From: Verrucomicrobiota bacterium
GTDB taxonomy: Bacteria > Verrucomicrobiota > Verrucomicrobiia > Chthoniobacterales > SZAS-18
DNA length: 64,000 nucleotides
NCBI GenBank assembly: GCA_025353105.1
Contig: JANXRG010000035.1
Span: 62,001 to 126,000, forward strand
Direction of reading: 5' to 3'
The notes beneath the pieces are model-generated. The model was not told where the DNA came from, searched no databases, and saw only the letters and a list, made by a program, of their open reading frames with translations. Positions 20,011 to 28,288 of this stretch are shown in pieces (position 1 is the stretch's first letter; each line of letters begins with the position of its first letter). The position numbers and the translations under genes were made by a program.

Positions 20011-21144
20011 CTACACGAGTTGATACCAGTTGTTGCGCCGGCGCGGCTCATAGCCCATTTCGCCGACGAGACGCTCGATCTCCGGGGCGTCGATTTTGAA
20101 ACTCGCCCCCGCCTGGCTGACGACGTTCTCTTCCATCATCACACTGCCGAAATCGTTGGCGCCATAGCGCAGCGCGATCTGCCCGATCTTCGGCCCCTGC
20201 GTCACCCACGAACTTTGCACGTTGTCGAAATTGTCGAGGTAAATGCGCGAGAGGGCCTGCATGCGCAGGTACTCCGCGGAACCGACCGGCGTCGCCTTAA
20301 GCACGACATTTTCGGGTTGAAACGTCCAGCAGATGAAGGCGGTAAACCCCTTGGAGGCGTCCTGCTGGTCGCGCAGCCGGCGAAGGTGCTCGATGCGATC
20401 CTCCACCGTCTCGACGTGGCCGAACATCATCGTCGCACTCGTGGCAAGGCCGAGGTCATGTGCGATGGCCATCACCTCGAGCCAGTGGTCGGAATCGCAC
20501 TTGAGCGGCGCGATGCGGTTGCGCACGCGATCGACCAGGATTTCGCCGCCGCCGCCGGGGATGGATCCGAGGCCGGCCTCCTTGAACTTCACGATCACCT
20601 CGCGCAGGGGCATGCCAAACACCTCCGCGAAGTGGTTGAACTCCGGGGGGCTGAACGCGTGAATGTTGATGTGCGGGTATTTTTCCCGGATGTGCGAGAG
20701 CAGATTCAGGTAATGGTCGATGCCCAGTTTCGGGTGATGTCCGCCCTGCATCAAAATTTGGATGCCGCCCGCGGCCGTGAGCTCGTCGAGTTTCTGGTCG
20801 ATCTCCTCGTGCGTGAGGACGTAGTGGTCCGCGTCTTTTTCCGTGCGGTAAAACGCGCAGAACTTGCAGTACACGTTGCAGACGTTCGTGTAGTTGATGT
20901 TGCGATCGATGATGTAAGTGACGATTTCGTTGCCGCGTCCGTCGAACGCGGCGGCGCGGGCGAGATTGCGGCGGTGGTCGGCGAGCGTGCCCAAATCGGC
21001 CAGCGGCGCCCGGTACAACTCAAGGGCTTCCGCGTCCGTGATCCGCGCACCCGTCATTACGCGGTCCACCAGACCCGCCCGCATCGGGGAGGGAGCAAGG
21101 GTCTCCAAGGGCGGAGACAGCGGGGCGGGCAGCAACGTCGTCAT
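20011..21144 (-). CDS. mqnC: Cyclic dehypoxanthinyl futalosine synthase (radical SAM, menaquinone futalosine pathway)
   Basis: CNVYCKFCAFYRTEKDADHYVL, QGGHHPKLGIDHY, INIHAFSPPEF, FICWTFQPENV. Confidence 0.9.
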   Translation of the reverse strand: MTTLLPAPLSPPLETLAPSPMRAGLVDRVMTGARITDAEALELYRAPLADLGTLADHRRNLARAAAFDGRGNEIVTYIIDRNINYTNVCNVYCKFCAFYRTEKDADHYVLTHEEIDQKLDELTAAGGIQILMQGGHHPKLGIDHYLNLLSHIREKYPHINIHAFSPPEFNHFAEVFGMPLREVIVKFKEAGLGSIPGGGGEILVDRVRNRIAPLKCDSDHWLEVMAIAHDLGLATSATMMFGHVETVEDRIEHLRRLRDQQDASKGFTAFICWTFQPENVVLKATPVGSAEYLRMQALSRIYLDNFDNVQSSWVTQGPKIGQIALRYGANDFGSVMMEENVVSQAGASFKIDAPEIERLVGEMGYEPRRRNNWYQLV

Positions 21145-21271
21145 GCGTGGGAAGAATTTAAGGCGGCGGCCGCGATAGGCAACTGGTGGATCGGGCGCGG
21201 GGACGTTCGCGCGCGACCCTTGGATTTGATTTGCGACCGCGCCTGAAGCTGGCAGATTATCGGCTCCAAAC

Positions 21272-21345
21272 GGTGGCCATAGCTCAATGGTAGAGCTCCA
21301 GATTGTGATTCTGGCTGTTGCGGGTTCGAGTCCCGTTGGCCACCC
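21272..21345 (+). tRNA. tRNA-His (anticodon GTG)
   Basis: GGTGGCCATAGCTCAATGGTAGAGCTCCAGATTGTGATTCTGGCTGTTGCGGGTTCGAGTCCCGTTGGCCACCC folds as cloverleaf; T-arm GGTTCGAGTCC; CCA not encoded. Confidence 0.95.
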
Positions 21346-21452
21346 GGAGCCCGCGCCGGCGGGGTGCGGGAAACTCGAGGGTTCAAACTCGAAACTCGAA
21401 GGAAATTTCCAGGCGGAAGATTTGGAAGACGGAGTTGTCGCCGCGGCCCCGC

Positions 21453-21884
21453 TTATTTGGCGAGATACTCGATCATCGGCTTGGAGAGCTCCTGTGATTC
21501 CTTGGATTTCTTCTGCTCCTTGCGTTTCTTTTCCTGATCGGCCAGCCGCAGCTTGTTCTCGTATTCGTCCAGCTTGCCGTCACCGTTCAAATCGTACTTC
21601 TTGATCTCGGCCTTGCGCTCCGCCGCCATTTGCGCGGCGAGCGCCTTGCGCTCCTTCTTGGTGAGCTTCATCTCCGGATTCATCAACTGCCAACGGAGGA
21701 CCGTGGCGATTTCGTAGTCGCTGATGATGCCGTCGCCATTGAGGTCAAAGGCTTTGAATTGCTCGTTTTTCTGTTGCTGCGCCCGCGCCGCGCTCCCGTC
21801 GCCGCCTTGGGCTCGGGCGCGATCGACCGCGAGGAGACAGCCGCAAAATAGAAGGATCGAGGGGATCCACCGGGGCATTTTCAT
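21453..21884 (-). CDS. Secreted EF-hand domain protein
   Basis: Two EF-hand loops DLNGDGIISDYE and DLNGDGKLDEYE after a signal peptide. Confidence 0.85.
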   Translation of the reverse strand: MKMPRWIPSILLFCGCLLAVDRARAQGGDGSAARAQQQKNEQFKAFDLNGDGIISDYEIATVLRWQLMNPEMKLTKKERKALAAQMAAERKAEIKKYDLNGDGKLDEYENKLRLADQEKKRKEQKKSKESQELSKPMIEYLAK

Positions 21885-21937
21885 GGTAAGAAGTACGCCC
21901 GTCCCAGCGACATTCAAGCTCCGGCTGCGGCGCCGGA

Positions 21938-23287
21938 CTATTGCAGCTCCCGCGCCGGGATGACCCGCTCCCAGGCCACGCTCCCGTCCGTCCGGCACAA
22001 TTGGACGGTCAGTACCCGCTCCTTCCGGGGGCCATTGAACTTCAACAGGGCGAAATTTCGTTCCTTCAAATAGGTATCCGGCACGCGCCAGGTGTTGGCC
22101 TCGCTCTCGCCGCGGACGGAGACCCCGGCGGTGAGCGGCGACGTTGTGATGTCATAGAGCGGATAGGTGCCCTCGCGCGGCATCCGCGTCAGTTCGGCGT
22201 GGTGCCGGTCGCCCGTGACAAAGATGACGCCATGGATGCCCTCCGCCGCGATGGTGTCGAGCAGTTCCTTTTGTTCCACTGCGAAATGAGCGTACGTCTC
22301 GATGCCGGCGGCGCGCGCGGGGTTCAGCACTTGATTGCCGATGCAAACGATTTTGAAGGTAGCGAGGCTCGAGATTAGCGAGTCCACCAGCCACCGCACC
22401 TGCGCTTGGCCGAGGTAAGGCTTCTCCCCGGTTTTGCGCTGATTCGGCGCGCGATCGGTGCGGTCGTCCATCAGGAAAAAATCGACGTCGCCCCACGAAA
22501 ACATTGTGGTCGTGAGCTGTGGCCGCTCGGGAAAACCGTAGGTGGGATTCGCGGTGAAGAGCTCAAACGCCGCGCGCGTGTTGAGCTTGTCACGATACGC
22601 GCGGTCGCTGTCGTTTGGCCCGTAGTCGTGATCGTCCCAGATCGCATAGTGGCTGCACGCGGCGAGGAGCGGCTGCATCTCAGGCGTGGAACGGCTGTGA
22701 GTGTAGCGGTACAGCACCGTCTCGCGACTGCCGGAATCCGCCTCTCGCAGATAACAGTTGTCGCCGAGCCAGATCATCGCCTGCGGCTGCTTCGCGGCGA
22801 TGGCGGGAAAAATCTGGTAATCGCCGCCATAGGGCGTGCCGGGCCGGTCGTAGGGCGGGTCGTTGATATAGGTGCAGCTCCCGATCGCCACCGTGAATTC
22901 GGGCGGCTCCGTGCGCCACTGCCAGAGCGGCGGAGTCTGGAATTTGAGCGGGTACGGGCGGGCCACGCGGCGGCCATCAACGACGACGGCGTACCGGTAC
23001 GTCCGCCCGGGCTCGAGGAGGGAGATTACGGACTTTGCGATGAATGCATTTTCGCGTGTCGTACGAATCTCCGGCGTGGTCAGGACCTTTCTGGGCGTGG
23101 CTTCGTCCCAGTATTCAAAGCGCACGCCGACCGGGCGCTTCGTTTGTAACCAGAGCTGGGCGGCTCGCATTTCGGCGTGGCCAACCATCGGGCCAGATTG
23201 AATCGGCGCGTCGCCCGCGCTTTGAGCCCCGCCGACGGCGGGTGCGAGCAGCGCGAGCGTGGCAAGCAGGCGGGCGAATCGAGGCAT
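21938..23287 (-). CDS. Alkaline phosphatase D (PhoD)-like phosphodiesterase
   Basis: AIGSCTYINDPPYDRPG, MIWLGDNCYLREAD, AIWDDHDYGPNDSD, VIFVTGDRHHAEL; start taken as MPRFARLLATLALL. Confidence 0.88.
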   Translation of the reverse strand: MPRFARLLATLALLAPAVGGAQSAGDAPIQSGPMVGHAEMRAAQLWLQTKRPVGVRFEYWDEATPRKVLTTPEIRTTRENAFIAKSVISLLEPGRTYRYAVVVDGRRVARPYPLKFQTPPLWQWRTEPPEFTVAIGSCTYINDPPYDRPGTPYGGDYQIFPAIAAKQPQAMIWLGDNCYLREADSGSRETVLYRYTHSRSTPEMQPLLAACSHYAIWDDHDYGPNDSDRAYRDKLNTRAAFELFTANPTYGFPERPQLTTTMFSWGDVDFFLMDDRTDRAPNQRKTGEKPYLGQAQVRWLVDSLISSLATFKIVCIGNQVLNPARAAGIETYAHFAVEQKELLDTIAAEGIHGVIFVTGDRHHAELTRMPREGTYPLYDITTSPLTAGVSVRGESEANTWRVPDTYLKERNFALLKFNGPRKERVLTVQLCRTDGSVAWERVIPARELQ

Positions 23288-23331
23288 GGCGCGAGGATAC
23301 ATGAATTTCCGCGCGCGCCGAGCGCAGCGCG

Positions 23332-24099
23332 TCAGGCCGCGTTTTCCAGCGCGGGTTGGGGGGAGGCGGTCACCGCGGCTTCGTCCGCCAGAGCGCGGGC
23401 CTGGGCCTCCTCGAGCAGGCGCAAGGCGATGCGCGCGAGCGCCACCGTGAGCGCGAGCGTGAGGACGAGACCCGCGATCCAAAGCCAGTACGCGCCTTCC
23501 CGGAAACCCGCGCCCTCCCGCCAGAGTCTCCAGCTCAGCCGGCCCATCGAACCAAGGTACGCGTACAGAAACATGCCGGGAATCTGGCCAAGCGCGACCC
23601 ACATCATGCACTGCCCGAACCGCATCCGCGTTGCCCCGTAAAAATAATTGATCAGGCTGGTCGGAGAGAGTGGGTTCAATTGCGTCAGGAAGACGATCTT
23701 CCAGCCTTCGCGCGCAATCGCGAGATCGAGCGCGCGCCATTTTGGATTGCGCAAAAACCGTTGTTCGACCCAGCCCCGCGCGAAGCGGCGCGTGAGGAGG
23801 AAGGCGGCAGCCGCACCGGCCAGATTGCCGGCGAGCACGAGCAGGAAACCGCGCCAAAGCCCAAAGAGAAAACCCCCGCCCACGATGAGCAGACCGCCGG
23901 GCAGCAACAACAGGTTCGCGAGGGCGAGGGCGAGCGGATAGAGCACCGTGCTCCACGGCTGGTGCTGGGCGACGGATTCACCGAGCCGGAAAATGATTTG
24001 ATCCAGCGGAAGAAACTGTCCCAGGATCACGGCCAGCACGGCGACGATCGCCAGGCCCCCAATCTGAATCAAAACGGCGCGGGCAGGCTTCAGGAGCAT
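23332..24099 (-). CDS. TVP38/TMEM64 (SNARE-associated/DedA-like) membrane protein
   Basis: LTQLNPLSPTSLINYFYGATRMRFGQCMMWVALGQIPGMFLYAYLG and multiple TM segments. Confidence 0.85.
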   Translation of the reverse strand: MLLKPARAVLIQIGGLAIVAVLAVILGQFLPLDQIIFRLGESVAQHQPWSTVLYPLALALANLLLLPGGLLIVGGGFLFGLWRGFLLVLAGNLAGAAAAFLLTRRFARGWVEQRFLRNPKWRALDLAIAREGWKIVFLTQLNPLSPTSLINYFYGATRMRFGQCMMWVALGQIPGMFLYAYLGSMGRLSWRLWREGAGFREGAYWLWIAGLVLTLALTVALARIALRLLEEAQARALADEAAVTASPQPALENAA

Positions 24100-24122
24100 C
24101 GGGGGGAATCAGCTGGTCGAGC

Positions 24123-24149
24123 AAAAAAACGGAGGCTTCAGACCCTCCG
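24123..24149 (-). terminator. Rho-independent terminator of ribE, overlapping its last codons
   Basis: Minus strand CGGAGG-GTCTGAAG-CCTCCG-TTTTTTT; ribE stop TGA lies in the loop. Confidence 0.85.
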
Positions 24150-24737
24150 GATGAGCATCATGCGCTCCACGTACTTCGCGATGATGTCGAATTCGAGATT
24201 GGCAAAGTCGCCCGCCTGCGTGGTCCGGAGACCGGTCACGCTGCGGGTGTGCGGGATAATCCACACCGCAAAGCTCCGGTCGAGCACTTCGGCGATGGTC
24301 AGGCTGACACCGTCGATCGCGATCGATCCCTTGAAGGCAAGATAGTGCGCAAAGTCGTCGGGGGTCTCCAGTTCGAGCCGGTGGTCGTCCCCGCGGGCCT
24401 CGAACGAGAGAATCCGGGCGGCACAATCCACGTGACCCTGCACAAAATGTCCGCCCAGACGGCCATCAGCCGGGAGCGCACGCTCGAGATTGACCACCGA
24501 ATCCGGTCGCAACAGCCGCAGATTCGTCCGGTCCAGCGTTTCCTGCAGCAGGTCGAACGTGATGAACTCGTTCCGGTGCAACGCGACCGTCAGGCAGCAA
24601 CCGTTCACCGCGATGCTCTCACCGTTGCGGACCGATTTTCCGATTTGCGGCGCGACGACTTGAAGTTGGATGCCCTTTTCGCGGCTGTGCCGAAGCCACG
24701 CGACGCGGCCCGCTTCCTCGATTAATCCAGTGAACAT
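24138..24737 (-). CDS. ribE: Riboflavin synthase alpha chain
   Basis: MFTGLIEEAGRV start, GESIAVNGCCLTV, GGHFVQGHVD, SIAIDGVSLTI. Confidence 0.95.
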   Translation of the reverse strand: MFTGLIEEAGRVAWLRHSREKGIQLQVVAPQIGKSVRNGESIAVNGCCLTVALHRNEFITFDLLQETLDRTNLRLLRPDSVVNLERALPADGRLGGHFVQGHVDCAARILSFEARGDDHRLELETPDDFAHYLAFKGSIAIDGVSLTIAEVLDRSFAVWIIPHTRSVTGLRTTQAGDFANLEFDIIAKYVERMMLIRRV

Positions 24738-24793
24738 GGCTCGTTACGTCCGCCGAGCCCCCGCCGGCGTCAAGCGCCAGACCGGGCTGCGCC

Positions 24794-25648
24794 TCAGCCG
24801 AGAAAATCGAGGCCGAAATCGACCGCGACGGCGGAGTGCGTCAACGCGCCGACGGAAATCGCATCGACGCCCGTATCCGCGATGGCGCGCACCGTGGCGA
24901 GATTGACGCCGCCGCTGGCCTCGAATTGCACCCGCTCCAGGCCGAGCTGAGCGCGCAGAGCGACCGCTTGGCGAAGTTGCGCCGTGGTCATGTTGTCGAG
25001 CAGAATGACATCCACGTTATCGAGCGGGAGAAAGGCGGCAACCTGGTCCAGTCCGTCGGCCTCCAGCTCAATCCGGACGTCCGGGCGCGAGGCGCGAACG
25101 CGGGCAATCGCATCGCGCAGCGCCTGAATGTCAGGGGTGCCCGCGAGGTGATTGTCCTTCACCAGCACCATGTCGTGCAGGCCCATTCGGTGATTTGTGC
25201 CACCGCCGGCTTTCACGGCCGCCTTTTCCAGCACGCGCAGACCGGGCGTGGTCTTGCGCGTATCGAGCAGGCGGACGCCCGTGCCGGCCACCGCCTCGAC
25301 GAATCGCGCCGTGAGCGTCGCGATGCCCGACAGGCGCTGCACGAAGTTCAGCGCGACTCGTTCCGCGCCGAGTACGGAACGCGCCCGGCCCGCGACGCGC
25401 ACGACTTGATCGCCGGCGATCAATTTCGTGCCGTCCGGCTTCAGGACATGGACCGAAAGCAACGGATCGACGCGGAGAAAAGTCTTGCCCGCCACCTCCC
25501 CTCCGGCGAAGACGCAGGCTTGCCGCGCGACAATCACGGCGTTTGCGATGCGGTCGGGCTCGACGAAAAATTCGGAGGTGACGTCGCCGGGGCCAAGGTC
25601 CTCCGCGAGTGCCGCCGCGATCGGATCGTGGGGTTCCAAGGCATCCAT
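24794..25648 (-). CDS. nadC: Nicotinate-nucleotide pyrophosphorylase (carboxylating)
   Basis: EDLGPGDVTSE, LDTRKTTPGLRVLEKAAVKAGGGTNHRMGLHDMVLVKDNH, EASGGVNLATV. Confidence 0.95.
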   Translation of the reverse strand: MDALEPHDPIAAALAEDLGPGDVTSEFFVEPDRIANAVIVARQACVFAGGEVAGKTFLRVDPLLSVHVLKPDGTKLIAGDQVVRVAGRARSVLGAERVALNFVQRLSGIATLTARFVEAVAGTGVRLLDTRKTTPGLRVLEKAAVKAGGGTNHRMGLHDMVLVKDNHLAGTPDIQALRDAIARVRASRPDVRIELEADGLDQVAAFLPLDNVDVILLDNMTTAQLRQAVALRAQLGLERVQFEASGGVNLATVRAIADTGVDAISVGALTHSAVAVDFGLDFLG

Positions 25649-25727
25649 TTCCCGGGAGCCTCACGCAGATGCCGGCGCGGCGCAAAGCCGCCTTTGCGCG
25701 GACGTCCAACGCGTCGATGTTCGAGCG

Positions 25728-26468
25728 ATGCCGGACCTCGTGACCTCGACGCATCGCCTCGCGGCACGCCGTGAGCCGGCTGGCCGCCCCGTGATGTTCC
25801 AGCGCTGGGAGGATTTGCTCTTTCTCCATTGGAAATGGGACCCCGTCGAGATTCAATGCACGCTGCCGGCGGGTCTCACGGTCGACACGTTTTGCGGCGA
25901 GGCGTGGCTGGGAGTCGTCCCGTTCTTCATGCGTTCGATCCGGCCCGCACGGCTTCCACCGGTGCCATGGCTTTCGTATTTTCTAGAGTTGAATGTGCGG
26001 ACGTACGTAGTCGATGATCGGGGGCGCCCGGGGGTTTGGTTCTACTCGCTCGATTGCAATCGGAGCATCGCCGTTTGGCTCGCGCGAAATCGCTTTCACC
26101 TGCCGTATGAGCATGCCGCGATGCGCGCGACGCGTGGAGGAGGTGTGGTTGTCTACCATTCCCGGCGCCGCGGCGCAGAGGGTGAATCCCATTTCGCCTA
26201 TCGCGCCGCGTCCGCACCGGTGGAGTCCGCCGCCGGTTCGCTGGAATTTTTCCTCGTGGAGCGGTACCGCCTCTTCGCCGCCGCTGGTCCCGTGATTCGA
26301 TCCGGTCGCGTGCACCACGTGCCCTACCGGTTGTCGACCGCAACGGTCGATGCGTTCAGCACGGATCTCTTTTCCTTGAATGGATTTTCCGATCCGGGCC
26401 GTCCCGCGGATCACGCGCTCGTGTCGCCGGGCGTGACCGTCAGCGTCTATGCGCTCGGGGCCGATTGA
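25728..26468 (+). CDS. DUF2071 (YqjF-like) family protein
   Basis: FLHWKWDPVEIQCTLPAGLTVDTFCGEAWLGVVPFFM, FLELNVRTYVVDDRGRPGVWFYSLD. Confidence 0.85.
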   Translation: MPDLVTSTHRLAARREPAGRPVMFQRWEDLLFLHWKWDPVEIQCTLPAGLTVDTFCGEAWLGVVPFFMRSIRPARLPPVPWLSYFLELNVRTYVVDDRGRPGVWFYSLDCNRSIAVWLARNRFHLPYEHAAMRATRGGGVVVYHSRRRGAEGESHFAYRAASAPVESAAGSLEFFLVERYRLFAAAGPVIRSGRVHHVPYRLSTATVDAFSTDLFSLNGFSDPGRPADHALVSPGVTVSVYALGAD

Positions 26469-28207
26469 GCGGCCGCGCGCAACGGCAGCTCAAGGATGAA
26501 GCAGGCGCCTTTGCCGCCCGCCGCGGGCTCACACCAGACGCGGCCGCCCATCGCCGTCACAAAGTGCTTCACAATCGACAGACCGAGACCCGTCGAGGAC
26601 TCGCGGGCCGTCGGGCGTGATTTCAACTTGGTAAAGCGCGTGAAGAGCTTGGGCAGGTCCTCGTCGCTGATGCCGGGACCGTCGTCGTGCACTTCAAGCC
26701 GCACGTGACCGTCTGCCGCAAGAACCTGCATTCGGACGAGGCCGTCGGGCGGGGTGAATTTGATCGCGTTCGAGATGAGATTGTCGAGCACTTGATCGAT
26801 CGCGCCGGAGTCGCCCGTCACGTGTGCCGCGGTGGTCGCATCCTCCGCGGCAAGCGTGATGCGCTTGAGCGCCGCTTCCGGCGTGTGCCGCTCGATTGCG
26901 CGCTCCACGGCGGCGCGAAAGTCGATCAAATCACTCGCGAGTTCGCCATCGCCGTGCGCGATGACCTGGGCGCTGAGGAAATTCTGAACCAGTCCATTCA
27001 TGCGAAGGACACTTTCTTTGATGCCATCGATGAGTCGCTGTGACGGCAGCGTTTTCGCGTCGGTGCCGCCGACCGTCGCGGCCGCCTGCGTCTCGAGCAT
27101 CTCGCAGCTGAGAAGGATGATGTTGAGCGGACTGCGCAAATCATGCGCGGCGATGTTCATGAACATTTCGCTCTCCTCGTTCAACTGCCGCAGCCGCGTA
27201 TTGGCGGCCTCGAGCCGGAGGTTGGCGTCGGCGAGCTCCTCCTGGATGCGCCGCCGCTTGTTGAGTTCGCCGGCGAGCCGACGGTTCCAAAAAAAGATCA
27301 AACCAAGCATCGCCAGGGCGCCCAGCGCGGCCCACATGCCCCGGCGCCCGTAGCGCGACCAACTGTCGTCCATCGCGAATTCCACCGGAATCCAGCGATC
27401 GCAAATGCGGGCGAATTGATCCGCTGGGAGTCCCTTCAGGACCTGGTTGACGAGCGACGCGAGTTCCGGTTGGTCTTCCGCCACCGCAAAACGCAGTTCG
27501 AAGCGGTAGTCGGTGATGCCGGCAATCTTCAGATTCGTAAATCCGTTCGTCTTGATCAGGTAGGTGGCGGTCGCCAGGTTTTCAACCGTGGCATACGCCT
27601 CCCCGCGGGCGACGAGGGTCAACGCCTCATTCGCGTCCTTGGTCAGCGTGACCCGAAGTCGGGGATAATCGCGCTGGACGTTGAGCGTGGTGACGTAGTC
27701 GCGCGGGAGGGCGAGTTTTTCATCCGACAGTTCGCGCAGGTTCACGTGGAACGGTCCGTCCGTGCGCGTCACGATGGCGACGGGAAACGAAAGGTACGGT
27801 TCGGTGTAGCTATAACCGGGGGTGCGGCCGGCATGATAGGCGACGCCGGGCACAAGTTGCACCTGCCGGGCGGTCATTTGCTGCATGGTTTGATGCCAGC
27901 TTTCGGTCTTCGCGACCTGAAAATTCAACCCGAGCCGGGACGCCACGAGCCGGACCAGATCCGCGTCGATGCCCTGGTGCGCCCCGCTACGATCAACGAA
28001 GGAAAACGGTGGCCAGGATGGATCGATTCCGACGGTCACCGTGGGCTTCCGCTCAAGCCACGCCTGCTCGGCGGGGCTGGGCGCCAACGGCGTGGCAGCC
28101 GACGTGCGACTGGTCGTCGGGGTCGACGACTGCGCCGCGGCCTGCTGCCCGATGAAAAAGCAGAGGCAGAGGCTCCCGAGGTGGATTCTCTGGGCGATGG
28201 CCAGCAT
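26447..28207 (-). CDS. Sensor histidine kinase with periplasmic solute-binding (PBPb) sensor domain
   Basis: Signal peptide, VGIDPSWPPFSFVDRSGAHQGIDADLVRLVA, TM, IAAHDLRSPLNIILLSCEML, GLGLSIVKHFVTAMGG. Confidence 0.9.
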   Translation of the reverse strand: MLAIAQRIHLGSLCLCFFIGQQAAAQSSTPTTSRTSAATPLAPSPAEQAWLERKPTVTVGIDPSWPPFSFVDRSGAHQGIDADLVRLVASRLGLNFQVAKTESWHQTMQQMTARQVQLVPGVAYHAGRTPGYSYTEPYLSFPVAIVTRTDGPFHVNLRELSDEKLALPRDYVTTLNVQRDYPRLRVTLTKDANEALTLVARGEAYATVENLATATYLIKTNGFTNLKIAGITDYRFELRFAVAEDQPELASLVNQVLKGLPADQFARICDRWIPVEFAMDDSWSRYGRRGMWAALGALAMLGLIFFWNRRLAGELNKRRRIQEELADANLRLEAANTRLRQLNEESEMFMNIAAHDLRSPLNIILLSCEMLETQAAATVGGTDAKTLPSQRLIDGIKESVLRMNGLVQNFLSAQVIAHGDGELASDLIDFRAAVERAIERHTPEAALKRITLAAEDATTAAHVTGDSGAIDQVLDNLISNAIKFTPPDGLVRMQVLAADGHVRLEVHDDGPGISDEDLPKLFTRFTKLKSRPTARESSTGLGLSIVKHFVTAMGGRVWCEPAAGGKGACFILELPLRAAAQSAPSA

Positions 28208-28288
28208 GAAAAGACGACTGAACCACCCCGTGACTAGCAGGCGGCTTGCCGCGCGGCCATGGAAAATAAAAACGCGCCCACGCGCATC

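Noticed and set aside
21365-21403. Three copies of AACTCGA after tRNA-His
   Set aside because: Too short and irregular (AACTCGAGGGTTCAAACTCGAAACTCGAAGG) to call a repeat array or attachment site.
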